64,000 bases of DNA from Thermoplasmatales archaeon (GTDB lineage: Archaea > Thermoplasmatota > Thermoplasmata > Thermoplasmatales > Thermoplasmataceae). Where the stretch lies: the NCBI GenBank assembly GCA_016806715.1, contig CP060531.1:1721966-1785965 (forward strand), given 5' to 3'. Numbering within the stretch: the first letter of the stretch is position 1; each line of letters opens with the position of its first letter. Both the position numbers and the translations under genes were made by a program. A model generated the notes under the pieces. It saw only the letters and a program-made list of their open reading frames with translations, had not been told where the DNA came from and did no database searches. Positions 51,160 to 60,587 of the stretch are shown in pieces.

Positions 51160-51732
51160 TCAGTTTTTGATTGCGCAGACGCTCATAAACGATCGGAAAA
51201 TATCTTCGCCGTGTTCTGTATTGTTAACTTCCGGATGAAACTGTACTCCAAAAATCGGTTTTGTTTTATGATAGAACGCCTGTACCTTGCATCCCTCAGA
51301 AGAAGCACAGACAACATAGTCATCATTCATGCTCTTGATCTCATCATTGTGGTTTTCCCATGCTATGAGCTGATCGGGAAGCTGCGAAAAAATCGCTCCT
51401 TTATTGAAAAATCTAACAGCAGTTTTACCATATTCCGGATGAGTTCCCGGACCAACCTCCCCACCGGAATTAAGTGCGATAAACTGAGCTCCCACGCAGA
51501 TGCCAAGGACCGGAAAATCGTGCTCTGCAAGGTACTCTTTGACATAACCAAGCTTGTTAAGTTCAGAAACAATGCTTGGAGCTCCACCAGAAAGAACTAT
51601 TCCATCAGCATCGGAAAGTTTGTAGGACGGGGTATCGTTGGGAAGAATCTCGGAATCCACTCCCAAACTCCTGACTACCCGCCACTCCCTGTGGGTCCAC
51701 TGACCACCGTTGTCAATGATGTATATTTTCAT
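51160..51732 (-). CDS. guaAA: GMP synthase glutaminase subunit (GuaAa)
   Basis: Class I glutamine amidotransferase, 190 residues, producing ammonia for GMP synthesis; in archaea a separate chain from the ATP-pyrophosphatase subunit. Catalytic Cys79 in LGICVGAQFIA and the His166-Glu168 pair in QFHPEVNNTE are intact. The GMP synthase partner is not in the window. Located 5 nt from the first TFB gene on the same strand. Confidence 0.9.
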   Translation of the reverse strand: MKIYIIDNGGQWTHREWRVVRSLGVDSEILPNDTPSYKLSDADGIVLSGGAPSIVSELNKLGYVKEYLAEHDFPVLGICVGAQFIALNSGGEVGPGTHPEYGKTAVRFFNKGAIFSQLPDQLIAWENHNDEIKSMNDDYVVCASSEGCKVQAFYHKTKPIFGVQFHPEVNNTEHGEDIFRSFMSVCAIKN

Positions 51733-51737
51733 TTCAA

Positions 51738-52667
51738 TTATTCGAGCCCAACGATTCCAAGGGATTTGCTTATTTCCTTGTACCGGTTCCTTATAGTGAC
51801 TTCGGTAACGCCAGAAACTCTTGCTATTTCTTTCTGAGTCCTGGGTTTTCCGAGCATAACCGAAGCGATATAAATAGAGGCGGCCGCAACTCCGGTCGGT
51901 CCTTTTCCTGAAGAGATACCAAGTTCAATGGATTTTCTGACAATCTCCTCACTTTTGACAATCGCCTGCTTATCAAGCTCAAGTTTGCTGCAGAATTGTG
52001 CAACATATGAATAAGGGGTAGTAGGTTTCAGGTTTAAGCTAAGTTCCTTGGCTAGATGCCTGTAGGCTTTCCCTATTTTCTTCTTATTTACTTCGGAAGC
52101 CTTCGATATTTCATCAAGTGTCCTTGGAAGGTTAACCATCCTGCACGCTGCATAAATTGAGGCACAGACTATGCTCTCGATGCTCCTCCCCCTTATAAGA
52201 TTCTTTTCAACAGCCTTTCTGTAGATAAGAGCTGCAGTTTCCTTTATGTCTTTCGGAATACCTAGTTTAGCTCCGTTGTCATTCAGCATCTGCAGGGCAA
52301 GGGAAAGATTTCTTTCAGCGGCATTACTTACCCTGATTCTCTGGTGCCATTTTCTGACCCTGTATATCTGCGCCCTGTTTTTATGCGGAATTCTCTTTCC
52401 ATAATAATCCTTGTTTGACCATGAAATTTCGGTTGCCAAACCCTTATCATGGCTCAAAAACGTCATGGGTGACCCTGTCCTGGCCCGTCTATCATCCTGT
52501 TCAGAGTCGAATGCACGCCATTCAGGTCCCTGATCAATAAGTGAATCTTCGAGAACCATGCCACAATCGCTGCATACCAACTCTCCCCTCTCATAATCCC
52601 GGACCAGATGCTCTGACTTGCATTCAGGACACCGTTTCATAACTTCTTCACTATTTTTTGTAGCCAT
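51738..52667 (-). CDS. tfb1: Transcription initiation factor B (TFB), copy 1
   Basis: Recruits RNA polymerase to TBP-bound promoters. 309 residues. Zinc ribbon Cys13/Cys16/Cys32/Cys35 ([20 protein letters not shown]), the B-reader/linker with [12 protein letters not shown], and two cyclin folds with the BRE-reading helix-turn-helix [15 protein letters not shown] near the C-terminus. Close paralogue of the gene at 53169, divergent from gar1. Its upstream region has a palindrome. Confidence 0.95.
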   Translation of the reverse strand: MATKNSEEVMKRCPECKSEHLVRDYERGELVCSDCGMVLEDSLIDQGPEWRAFDSEQDDRRARTGSPMTFLSHDKGLATEISWSNKDYYGKRIPHKNRAQIYRVRKWHQRIRVSNAAERNLSLALQMLNDNGAKLGIPKDIKETAALIYRKAVEKNLIRGRSIESIVCASIYAACRMVNLPRTLDEISKASEVNKKKIGKAYRHLAKELSLNLKPTTPYSYVAQFCSKLELDKQAIVKSEEIVRKSIELGISSGKGPTGVAAASIYIASVMLGKPRTQKEIARVSGVTEVTIRNRYKEISKSLGIVGLE

Positions 52668-52828
52668 ACAAACACCAATATAATGCGATACTCAATCTAC
52701 ATTAGTGGCAATATTAAAGCTTTTTGGTTAAGCGTATTGCAATTTCCTCCGCAATTTATTAAATCGGCTTAACATTAATATTTTCATTTCTTGTAGCTAA
52801 TGGGTAGGAGATGCAGTCTATTATCCCT

Positions 52829-52842
52829 TTGGTAGGTACCAA
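52829..52842. promoter_or_regulatory. Palindrome between tfb1 and gar1
   Basis: TTGGTA-GG-TACCAA, a perfect 6-bp inverted repeat, extended by a G-U-type and a C-G pair on the outer side. It lies 160 nt before the tfb1 start and 104 nt before gar1. Possible operator in a region dense with TATA-like sequence (TTTAATATAATCG, GTATATATTAATAAG). Confidence 0.35.
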
Positions 52843-52945
52843 GGTACATATACAATCTGGTGTAATAATGCTTTAATATAATCGAAGTATATATTAATAA
52901 GTTTACGAATAGCTTAAATACTAAGATTGTATATAGTAATTAATA

Positions 52946-53203
52946 ATGGATTTAAGATGCGAAATCCTTAACATGAGAGGAAAAGAGGTTACTATCCGCT
53001 TGAATGATTGCGTAAAAATGAATTCAAAGATTTACGACAAAACAGGTAAGATAATCGGGAAGATAACAAGAATCTTTGGGCCTGTATCCTCGGCATATGG
53101 TCTCGTCAGCGTTTTCCCAGCCTCGGGTGAGGTTAAAGAGCTGTACGTAAAATGTATGGGTGATATAAATGGTAGAGGAAAGACAAGAGAAGAGAAAAAT
53201 TGA
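52946..53203 (+). CDS. gar1: H/ACA RNP protein Gar1
   Basis: 85 residues, a core of the H/ACA RNP that makes pseudouridine. The beta-barrel stretch [20 protein letters not shown] and VKELYVKC is diagnostic. A short charged tail follows ([10 protein letters not shown]). Overlaps the second TFB gene by 35 nt, so they are coupled; gar1 next to a tfb gene is known in other euryarchaea. Confidence 0.88.
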   Translation: MDLRCEILNMRGKEVTIRLNDCVKMNSKIYDKTGKIIGKITRIFGPVSSAYGLVSVFPASGEVKELYVKCMGDINGRGKTREEKN

Positions 53204-54110
53204 TGAAATAACCAAATGCCCCGAGTGCGGTTCCACTCAACTGGTTAGAGATTATGAACGCGGTGAGCTTGTCTGCAATAACTGTGGTATAGTCATAGAT
53301 GACAGTTATATAGATCAGGGTCCAGAGTGGAGGGCTTTTGATTCCGAACAGAATGACTCCAGGGCAAGAGCAGGCTCTCCGATGACATTCACCATTCACG
53401 ACAAGGGTCTATCAACAGACATATCCTGGAAGAATAAGGATTCCTACGGGAAGTCTATCCCAACCCGCAACAGAGCCCAGCTTTACAGGTTGAGGAAGTG
53501 GCAGAAGAGAATTAAAGTTTCCAATGCTGCTGAGAGGAATTTGTCCCAGGCACTCCAGGAACTTGAGAGAATGGCTTCAAACCTCAGCATTCCCAACGAT
53601 GTCAGGGAAACAGCTGCTGTGATTTACAGGAAAGCGGTAAAGCAGAACATGATACGTGGCAGGAGTATAGAAGGCGTCGTAGCCGGGTCCATATACGCTG
53701 CATGCAGAATTACTAATGTACCTAGAACACTTGAAGAAATTGCTTCAGTGACAAGGGTGAAGAAGAAGGAAATTGGAAGAACCTACAGGATTATGAGCAG
53801 GTATCTCAAACTGAATATAATGCCTTCAAAGCCGGATGATTACATTAACAGGTTCTGCAGCAGGTTGAAACTGTCTATGGATGCAAGGAAGAAGGCTACC
53901 GAAATACTGAAACTTGCAAGGGACAATGATCTCACTTCCGGTAAAGGGCCAACCGGGGTTGCCGCTGCAGCAATCTATATCGCGTCGCTGATGACTGGAG
54001 AAAGAAGAACGCAGCGCGCAGTCGCCGAGGTTGCTGGTGTAACAGAGGTTACAATAAGAAACAGGTACAAAGAGCTGACTGAGAAGCTTTCAATTACCGT
54101 TGAACAGTGA
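53169..54110 (+). CDS. tfb2: Transcription initiation factor B (TFB), copy 2
   Basis: 313 residues, the same domain order as copy 1: zinc ribbon [20 protein letters not shown], reader [12 protein letters not shown], two cyclin folds, and the C-terminal [18 protein letters not shown]. Differs in the linker and in the first cyclin fold ([20 protein letters not shown]). Two TFBs allow alternative promoter use; which is general and which special is not known. The 35-nt overlap with gar1 fixes its start choice loosely. Confidence 0.95.
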   Translation: MVEERQEKRKIDEITKCPECGSTQLVRDYERGELVCNNCGIVIDDSYIDQGPEWRAFDSEQNDSRARAGSPMTFTIHDKGLSTDISWKNKDSYGKSIPTRNRAQLYRLRKWQKRIKVSNAAERNLSQALQELERMASNLSIPNDVRETAAVIYRKAVKQNMIRGRSIEGVVAGSIYAACRITNVPRTLEEIASVTRVKKKEIGRTYRIMSRYLKLNIMPSKPDDYINRFCSRLKLSMDARKKATEILKLARDNDLTSGKGPTGVAAAAIYIASLMTGERRTQRAVAEVAGVTEVTIRNRYKELTEKLSITVEQ

Positions 54111-54326
54111 TTACAGGTCACTTTCAACTTTTTTTCCGACCTCTATGTCCCTTATCAAATCATCAATAACATTGTAAAGTGAAGACAGTTTCAATTCTGA
54201 AATCCTGATTATTACATGATTGCCCGAGACATCCATGGATATCAGGTTTCCATTATCCGGTGATATCACTTTTTCCAGATAAGCTGCATTGGGCTCATCA
54301 AATTCTATTTCTACCGATACGTTCAT
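54111..54326 (-). CDS. Pcc1-like KEOPS subunit (second copy)
   Basis: 71 residues: MNVSVEIEFDEPNAAYLEKV, SPDNGNLISMDVSGNHVIIR, then a helix SSLYNVIDDLIRDIEV. This is the Pcc1 pattern (beta hairpin, strand, dimerisation helix). The sequence is closer to canonical Pcc1 (SPDN element) than the copy at 43222. Convergent with tfb2; the two stop codons adjoin. Confidence 0.75.
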   Translation of the reverse strand: MNVSVEIEFDEPNAAYLEKVISPDNGNLISMDVSGNHVIIRISELKLSSLYNVIDDLIRDIEVGKKVESDL

Positions 54327-54399
54327 TTATCTCTATCTGGAGTAAAAATAAAAATCTGATGGAAAAAATGATAAATATACGCGGTATCGTGGTTGACCA

Positions 54400-54484
54400 G
54401 CGGAGGTTGCCGAGCCAGGTCAAAGGCGACAGACTCAAGATCTGTTTCCGTAGGGGTTCGCCGGTTCGAATCCGGCCCTCCGCA
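54400..54484 (+). tRNA. tRNA-Leu (anticodon CAA)
   Basis: Type II tRNA: acceptor GCGGAGG/CCTCCGC, anticodon loop CTCAAGA between ACAGA and TCTGT (anticodon CAA, reads UUG), a long variable arm (about 13 nt, with TTCCGTAGGGG), T arm CCGG-TTCGAAT-CCGG. Discriminator A. CCA not encoded, no intron. Confidence 0.94.
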
Positions 54485-54617
54485 TCCTCAAATTGGTTTG
54501 TGTGTTTTTCCTTCCGGAGGATAGTTTAAATAACATCTACCAGAAAGGGATCCTAAAACTGGGAAATCTTGTAGTAAGGAAAATGAAAACCGGTTCGCTT
54601 GTCAAATTTTAAGTTTC

Positions 54618-54848
54618 TCAATTGCCCTTTGTCCCCCCTGTTATTTTCTTGGTTACGTATACCTGGAAGTTTGGATCTTTTGCCTTGCTGAAGTTTGCTC
54701 CCATGCTCTCAATAACAATGGCCACGATATCCACTATCAATACGGCTATCTACCCATCAAAACTTTCTTTCTGGTACTCATTAGCCAGGAGATCAGCCTT
54801 CATTTTTTCTGCCAAGTTCCACATGAAGCCAGTTTCTTCCTGTGTCAC
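54618..54848 (-). pseudogene. Small membrane protein gene interrupted by an amber codon
   Basis: A minus-strand frame from GTG 54848 (or ATG 54824) reads TGFMWNLAEKMKADLLANEY and KESFDG, then TAG (54750-54752), then without any frame change continues IAVLIVDIVAIVIESMGANF and KAKDPNFQVYVTKKIT to a TGA at 54618-54620. Codon use is smooth across the TAG, consistent with one gene of about 76 codons with a single base change (TGG to TAG would restore Trp). A membrane helix follows the stop. It begins 22 nt after the ABC-2 permease gene. A pseudogene is simplest; readthrough or recoding cannot be excluded. Confidence 0.55.
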
Positions 54849-54870
54849 ATTATCATGAAAGGACTTTATC

Positions 54871-56421
54871 CTACCTGTTCCTCAGCGAGGAACGCTTAAG
54901 GAGGAAATATGGCAGTACAATCCAGAGCACGATCCAGAGGATACCCATCAGTATTATTGAAGGATATGACACACCATAGGCTGAAGGATCAAAGGAGTAT
55001 GGCTGTGTGAACAGGAGTGATCCATTCAACTTCTGCAGAATGATAGAGACATACCCGAACGGGTCTATGAAGTCCACCAGAACGACTGGGACAGGGTCAA
55101 TCCCGATTGTTGGCGCAGACGTAAAATTCATGAAAAGGAAGATCAGTAATCCGGCAATTAGTGGAAACTCGTAAAGAAGTGTTTTTGCGTACTTTCTCCT
55201 ATAATCGGGAGAGTCAGGTGCAATCCACATAGGAATTCCAGAGCTAACCAATATTGATGTGTAAGAAGATCCCATCATGAGGGTGATCAAAAGTCCTGCT
55301 GAAAGGGCCAATATGTTCCCTGCAGAAATTGTGTAACCGTAAGCGGTATGGGATATAAGCTCCGAAAAGAATACTGTTACTGATACAATCGGAATTGAGG
55401 CAATAGCAGATGCTCCCATTATCGTGGCGAATGCCGATGCATTTCTTTTGGGGTCAATCCCCTGGAGAACTCGAGGTATGAATTTCCTAGCCTTGATCCA
55501 GTTTAATTGAGGAGTTGGGCTCATAAGGATAACAACGGAAAGGAATGACAGCATTATGCCTATCAATGCAGATATGCCCCATAGAAAACCACTAGCCTCA
55601 TGTGCTTCATCAACAGCCGTGGGCAGTGTGATGAAGGCTGTGCTAGCCAGTGTGCCACCAGTGGTTGCGTTAATTCCAACGCCGTAAAAGTATGGGTGGC
55701 CGTTGAGATTAAAAGGAGTCTGGATATTCATGGATCCAGACACAGAAACTGTTCCAAGCAGTACTGTCCGGCCGTAGTTGAAGTACTGTGGTGCGAGGTT
55801 AGCGTAGTACATGTATGGCTCTTTCTGGTAAAATACAGTTGCATTATCGTATCTCAAGCCTGGTACAGCAAACACATGAAGGGCAAACTTGCCAGTGTCT
55901 ATGGTGCTTCTCACTGGTGTAATAGAAATTTTATCTTTTGTTATTTCTGAAGAATTTTGGGAAATAAAGTATGTCGGAAAGGCGTTGTACCCTATGGCGC
56001 TGTTGAATGCGTGTATGTTCAGGGAGAATACATATGCCGGATTCAAAGACGAAACGTTGAAGGCTATAAATCCATCTGAATTAGTGACTCCTGCATAACC
56101 TCCAGTTATGTGTTTCATTTCTCCGCCGGCGGTTTGACTTGTGCCTGAGAGGTTATAGTACACCTTTGTTCCAGCAATTCCCACACCATATTCATTGAAA
56201 TTCTGCCCGTAATAATTTATGGCCGTACCATTTGTATGGATTATGGCAGAGAGTTGGGAGTCCGGGACGCTGTAGCTGTTTATGACCGACGAATCTGAAA
56301 TAACGCCAACTGAAACAACAGATATCAGGAAAGTGAGGAGAATCCATATAATCATCGCTACAAGGAAGAATCTGGAGAAGATTATCTTCCTTGCTGTGCC
56401 AACCACTTCCCGACATGCCAT
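54871..56421 (-). CDS. ABC-2-type permease with large extracellular domain
   Basis: 516 residues: a first membrane helix (16-38), a large beta-rich extracellular domain (about 40-285) with sequons, then about six helices (288-515, starting GFLWGISALIGIMLSFLSVV). The layout is that of ABC-2 exporter permeases. No ATPase is adjacent, so the partner must be elsewhere. The C-terminus ends basic (LKRSSLRNR). Substrate unknown. Confidence 0.65.
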   Translation of the reverse strand: MACREVVGTARKIIFSRFFLVAMIIWILLTFLISVVSVGVISDSSVINSYSVPDSQLSAIIHTNGTAINYYGQNFNEYGVGIAGTKVYYNLSGTSQTAGGEMKHITGGYAGVTNSDGFIAFNVSSLNPAYVFSLNIHAFNSAIGYNAFPTYFISQNSSEITKDKISITPVRSTIDTGKFALHVFAVPGLRYDNATVFYQKEPYMYYANLAPQYFNYGRTVLLGTVSVSGSMNIQTPFNLNGHPYFYGVGINATTGGTLASTAFITLPTAVDEAHEASGFLWGISALIGIMLSFLSVVILMSPTPQLNWIKARKFIPRVLQGIDPKRNASAFATIMGASAIASIPIVSVTVFFSELISHTAYGYTISAGNILALSAGLLITLMMGSSYTSILVSSGIPMWIAPDSPDYRRKYAKTLLYEFPLIAGLLIFLFMNFTSAPTIGIDPVPVVLVDFIDPFGYVSIILQKLNGSLLFTQPYSFDPSAYGVSYPSIILMGILWIVLWIVLPYFLLKRSSLRNR

Positions 56422-56786
56422 GTGTTTACTTTATCTCCTGCAGCTTATTTCAATATTTCTCAATAGAGAGGATGTCAACTTTTAGTTGATAGCATTTAAT
56501 GAACATTATATCATTTCTATTTGGATTAGTGGGGTAAATTTACCCGATCACTTTCAAAGGAAATCCTGTAATACAAAAAAAAATCATCACTTGTGATTGG
56601 AAAAACACACATATTTAGACGATTTTGTGTCAAGATTGGGAATATGCACATAACGTGTCAAATATTCTTTGCTTTCTTACCCCCAAAGAGTTCAAGAGAT
56701 CCCAAATTAAGCATTTCTGTATAACTTTCTCTTGAAATTGTTTTGATACCAATAAATTTATTTTTATACTATGATAAGTGAGAACA
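56422..56786. promoter_or_regulatory. Divergent promoter region with three palindromes
   Basis: Between the ABC-2 permease and the Wzx gene. It contains TCAACT-TTT-AGTTGA (56475-56489), the perfect 14-bp palindrome GGGTAAATTTACCC (56532-56545) and ATCAC-TT-GTGAT (56586-56597). A TATA-like TTTTTATAC (about 56760) lies 25 nt before the flippase start. No gene is supported in the interval. Confidence 0.45.
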
Positions 56787-58331
56787 ATGTCAGCTCTCGG
56801 CCACGAACGCTCAACTGGAATAGATGCAATATTCCAGTTTACTGGTTCTGGCATGCAACTATTTTCTGGCGCAATTTTTTACATAATCATAGTAAGGCTA
56901 TTTACCACGACAGCGGTTGGGGCAATAGCCTTCTTCCTGGCGGTGGTTGGTCTCTTCAGTATAGTATTTTCATTTGGTCTTGGATCCGCAGCCCAGCATT
57001 TCATATCATATCACATAGGGACCAAAGATTACCACGCTGCAAGGTGGACAATATACAAGATAATTTCGTGGGGTTTCCTCTTTGCAATACTTGGCACACT
57101 GGCGCTTGTGTTCCTCAGCAGTGATGTCTCCCTAATATTCCTGCACAACACGCAGTATTCTGGTCTGGTGCGGTTACTCAGCATTGATCTCCTGGGAAAC
57201 CTGCTCTTCGGAGTTCTCAATGGCTCTCTCCTTGGACTGCAGAATTTCAGGGTATCGGCAGTGATAAACTCTGTTATCTGGGGAGTATATTATTTTGGGG
57301 CAATTGGCATGGCACTTTATCTCAGGGACCTTGATGCTGTGGTTGTGGGCTGGATATTTGGGATATTCCTTGGTGTCTTCATAGAATCGCTTGTGGTTTT
57401 CAGGACTATCAGACATTACCTGACACCAAAAAAGACTGGGGGTACGAGGACTAATGTGATCATGAAATATTCCTTTCCAATTCTTCTCTCCAGCATTATC
57501 GGGTACGGTGCTGCATATGCGGATCGTTTCATTGTTACTGGACTTCTCACGCTCTCATCACTTGGGGTATACAATTTCGCGCTTCTTGTGGCAAGCAGCA
57601 TCGGTTTCCTTGCAGTTCCGTTCAACAATATGCTTCTTCCTAAATTCTCCTACCTGTTTGCACTGGGACGCAAAAGTGAGATAAAGGAGAATGTAAAGGC
57701 ATCGTCGCTCCTCCTTTCCTCAGTATATGTCCCTGCAGCCCTTGGAATTGCTGCACTTTCCCCGGAGATAATATTTCTTCTAGGGGGCGTAAATTATTCG
57801 GGAGGATCGGTCCCACTGGCTGTAATAATGATCTTCTCGGCTATATTCGTGTCCCAGAATATCTTTACACAGGCGGTGGCTTCTGTAAGGAAAACGCACC
57901 TCTTCCTGTACGCAAGCGTTGCCTCGCTTTCTGCAAATATTGTGCTGTCTTTTATCCTTATACCGCTGTTTGGCCTGCTTGGTGCCGCTATAGGCTTCTC
58001 CTCAGTTTATGCTGCCAATTTTTCTGTCCTGGCTTACTTCGCCATGCGTGAAAGGGTTGTGGGGCTGGACCTTATCGGTATGCTAAAAATATGGGTCGCT
58101 TCTGCCGTAATGTTCTTCGTGGTATGGGTAATTTCTGAAGGAATCATGCATTTTATATCCTATAATAATCTTTTCATCGTGCTGTATATTCTCATTGGTT
58201 TTGCTGTTTATTCAGTCCTAGCCAGATATATAAAGATATTCAGTCGTGAAGATCATGACCTTGTCATTTCACTATTCCCTGAAAAGTACGCACGCCTCAG
58301 GAAACTAATCTCAATAATTATGCTTCATTAG
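56787..58331 (+). CDS. Polysaccharide flippase (Wzx/MATE-type)
   Basis: 514 residues with about fourteen membrane helices, in the MVF/Wzx oligosaccharide flippase family. The opening IDAIFQFTGSGMQLFSGAIF and the conserved loop RFIVTGLLTLSSLGVYNFAL are visible. In a wall-less acidophile it may flip lipid-linked glycans for glycoproteins or glycolipids. ATG at 56787 is favoured, about 25 nt after the TATA-like box; a GTG at 56778 is three codons earlier. Confidence 0.83.
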   Translation: MSALGHERSTGIDAIFQFTGSGMQLFSGAIFYIIIVRLFTTTAVGAIAFFLAVVGLFSIVFSFGLGSAAQHFISYHIGTKDYHAARWTIYKIISWGFLFAILGTLALVFLSSDVSLIFLHNTQYSGLVRLLSIDLLGNLLFGVLNGSLLGLQNFRVSAVINSVIWGVYYFGAIGMALYLRDLDAVVVGWIFGIFLGVFIESLVVFRTIRHYLTPKKTGGTRTNVIMKYSFPILLSSIIGYGAAYADRFIVTGLLTLSSLGVYNFALLVASSIGFLAVPFNNMLLPKFSYLFALGRKSEIKENVKASSLLLSSVYVPAALGIAALSPEIIFLLGGVNYSGGSVPLAVIMIFSAIFVSQNIFTQAVASVRKTHLFLYASVASLSANIVLSFILIPLFGLLGAAIGFSSVYAANFSVLAYFAMRERVVGLDLIGMLKIWVASAVMFFVVWVISEGIMHFISYNNLFIVLYILIGFAVYSVLARYIKIFSREDHDLVISLFPEKYARLRKLISIIMLH

Positions 58332-58385
58332 CCCGCAAAATCAGTGAAACATGGAACTTTAAATATTGAGAATTATTACTTTATT

Positions 58386-58757
58386 ATGGCATGGAATAAA
58401 CTTTCAAGGGCTGAGGAACGAATCATAGTTTACAAAGGTACAGAACGACCGTTCTCAGGAGAATACGAGAATAATTACAGGAAGGGCATTTACGTTTGCA
58501 GGAGGTGCAATTCTCCGCTGTACAGGTCTGAAGATAAGTTTGATGCCCACTGCGGCTGGCCAAGTTTTGATGCAGAGATACCCGGTGCTGTTAAACAGTT
58601 AAGGGACGAGGACGGTGTCAGGACAGAAATAGAGTGCGCTAATTGTGGAGCACACCTGGGGCATATTTTCTTAGGTGAAGGGTTCACCAGCAGGAACGCA
58701 AGGCATTGCGTAAACTCAATATCCATGAAGTTTATTGAGGAGGGGGAAGGAAGCTAG
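58386..58757 (+). CDS. msrB: Peptide methionine-R-sulfoxide reductase
   Basis: Reduces methionine R-sulfoxide. 123 residues. Zinc cysteines CRRC (38, 41) and CANC (84, 87) and the catalytic Cys108 in ARHCVNSIS are intact. Start at ATG 58386; an in-frame ATG 14 codons earlier (58344) adds unconserved residues. Stop TAG abuts the ATG of msrA, so the pair is translated together. Confidence 0.94.
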   Translation: MAWNKLSRAEERIIVYKGTERPFSGEYENNYRKGIYVCRRCNSPLYRSEDKFDAHCGWPSFDAEIPGAVKQLRDEDGVRTEIECANCGAHLGHIFLGEGFTSRNARHCVNSISMKFIEEGEGS

Positions 58758-59291
58758 ATGGATACAATTATTCTTGGTGGTGGATGCTTCTGGTGTACAG
58801 AAGCTGTTTTCAGCGAAGTACGCGGTGTCGAAAAGGTTGAATCCGGCTATTCCGGTGGAACTGTTCCAAATCCAAGTTATGAGGAGGTATGTACGGATAA
58901 GACCGGGCACGCTGAAGTCGTAAAGGTCACCTTTGATCCAGAAAAGATCACACTATCCGATATCCTCGGTATATTCTTCGAGATACATGATCCAACTTCT
59001 GTGAACAGGCAGGGAGAGGATGTCGGGACACAATACCGTTCCGTAATTTTCTACCTTAACGATGAACAGAAGCATGTAGCAGAGAATATCATCAGGGAAA
59101 TCACTGCTTCTGGAAAATACAGGAAACCAATCGTTACCGCGGTTGAAAAATTCAAGGCTTTTTACCCCTCAGAGAATTATCACCATGATTATTACAAACG
59201 CAATGGAAATGCCCCCTATTGCAGAGCTGTTATCTCCCCGAAGCTGGAGAAATTCCGCCATTCCTTTACCGCGCAGCTTCGCAGTGAGTGA
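58758..59291 (+). CDS. msrA: Peptide methionine-S-sulfoxide reductase
   Basis: Reduces methionine S-sulfoxide. 177 residues. The signature GGGCFWC (7-13, catalytic Cys10) and late [16 protein letters not shown] (with a Cys near the end that can resolve the intermediate) are present. Complements msrB, so both stereoisomers are repaired. Confidence 0.95.
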   Translation: MDTIILGGGCFWCTEAVFSEVRGVEKVESGYSGGTVPNPSYEEVCTDKTGHAEVVKVTFDPEKITLSDILGIFFEIHDPTSVNRQGEDVGTQYRSVIFYLNDEQKHVAENIIREITASGKYRKPIVTAVEKFKAFYPSENYHHDYYKRNGNAPYCRAVISPKLEKFRHSFTAQLRSE

Positions 59292-59370
59292 AGGACAGGA
59301 ATGAAGCTGTCCTTACCAAATTTTTTTGTCCCATCCTCATAATTAATTATCCTCTTAAGCATACCTGCTC

Positions 59371-59661
59371 ATGGCAGGAAAAAAGACGAACAGAAAGCGG
59401 GGCGAAATTGAGTCCGCAGGAATACAGGAATTCATGGAAAAGTCCAGGTACGACGGTGGATACCGGATTGATAGCACAAGCGCAAAGACGTTGTCGTTCA
59501 CGAGCAATGAAATATTTATGTGGAACGGTGAGGGAGAAAAACTGGATCTGGTTGGGATATATTCATACGAAATGTCTATAGAAAAAAGTGAAACCGGGGA
59601 GCCGATCAGGGCTGAGGTCCATATAGGTAAGAAAGTTCCAGCTTCACTTTCCAAGCACTGA
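59371..59661 (+). CDS. Uncharacterised 96-residue protein
   Basis: Basic N-terminus (MAGKKTNRKRGEIESAG), then a beta-rich middle (RIDSTSAKTLSFTSNEIFMW, KLDLVGIYSYEM). No family recognised. Follows msrA by 79 nt; convergent with the FAH hydrolase gene. Confidence 0.55.
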   Translation: MAGKKTNRKRGEIESAGIQEFMEKSRYDGGYRIDSTSAKTLSFTSNEIFMWNGEGEKLDLVGIYSYEMSIEKSETGEPIRAEVHIGKKVPASLSKH

Positions 59662-59674
59662 ATTAAATGAACTA

Positions 59675-60550
59675 TCAGGAAACAAATCTGTTCCTGAGTG
59701 TTCCCAGTTTCTCAATCTCTACTTCAACAATGTCTCCATTTCTCAGCCAGACACGTTTTTCTGGAGGCATACCAAGGATCACTCCCTCAGGCGTGCCGGT
59801 TGAAATGACATCGCCAGGACGGAGGGTCATGAAGTGAGATAGGTAGCTTACGAGATAATCGCACCTGAATATCATGTTAGATGTGTTTGAGTTTTGCCTT
59901 ATCTCTCCATTGAGGCGCGTAACTATCTGAAGATTCTGCGGGTCATTAATTTCGTCAGCAGTCGTGATATACGGTCCTGTTGAGAAGAAGCCATCAAGAG
60001 TTTTTCCGAGAAGCCATTGCGTGGTCCTGTACTGCATGTCCCTTGCAGAGACGTCATTCGCAACAAAGTAGCCAAAGACGTAATTCATTGAATCCTGGAC
60101 GGAAACATTCCTTGCGGTCTTTCCGATCAGGATGCCGAGTTCGCCCTCATAATCGACCTGCTTGACTGATTCTGGAATTCTTATGTCCTGTTCGTGCGCA
60201 GATATGGAGTTGTTAAATTTGCTGAATACAGTGGGATAATCTGGTAGTTCCTTCTTTGTTTCAAGTGCATGGTTCCTGTAATTCAGGCCGATGCAGATTA
60301 TTTTTTCGGGAAACCCGATCGGGGAAGCAAAAACAGCTTCTTTCTCATTAATTGCATCATGCAATTCCTTCCTGCCATCAAGTTTTGATCTTAGTTTACC
60401 CAGATAATCTGTGCTAAGCACGACATCCGCTGTTGTTGCATTACCATCTCCGAAGGGATACTTCACTATTTGCTGTGCAGGTACAATTCCCTCAGCAGTT
60501 TTTACAGCGCAGATTTTAGTCCCGTCCAGAATTATGTCAGTAATTTTCAC
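59675..60550 (-). CDS. Fumarylacetoacetate hydrolase-family protein
   Basis: 291 residues. Metal-binding acidic residues are in VDYEGELGILIGKTARNV, the opening IICIGLNYRNHALETK is the family start motif, and GTPEGVILGMPPE is the C-terminal FAH motif. Members cleave C-C bonds in diketo acids or decarboxylate oxaloacetate. In Thermoplasmatales the role could be aromatic or sugar-acid breakdown. Substrate not resolved. Confidence 0.9.
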   Translation of the reverse strand: MKITDIILDGTKICAVKTAEGIVPAQQIVKYPFGDGNATTADVVLSTDYLGKLRSKLDGRKELHDAINEKEAVFASPIGFPEKIICIGLNYRNHALETKKELPDYPTVFSKFNNSISAHEQDIRIPESVKQVDYEGELGILIGKTARNVSVQDSMNYVFGYFVANDVSARDMQYRTTQWLLGKTLDGFFSTGPYITTADEINDPQNLQIVTRLNGEIRQNSNTSNMIFRCDYLVSYLSHFMTLRPGDVISTGTPEGVILGMPPEKRVWLRNGDIVEVEIEKLGTLRNRFVS

Positions 60551-60587
60551 ACTATACTATACCGGAAAACGATAAATTCCTTTGCTT

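Noticed and set aside
54750-54752. Pyrrolysine at the amber codon
   Set aside because: No pyl genes or methylamine methyltransferase context here; a plain nonsense change is simpler.
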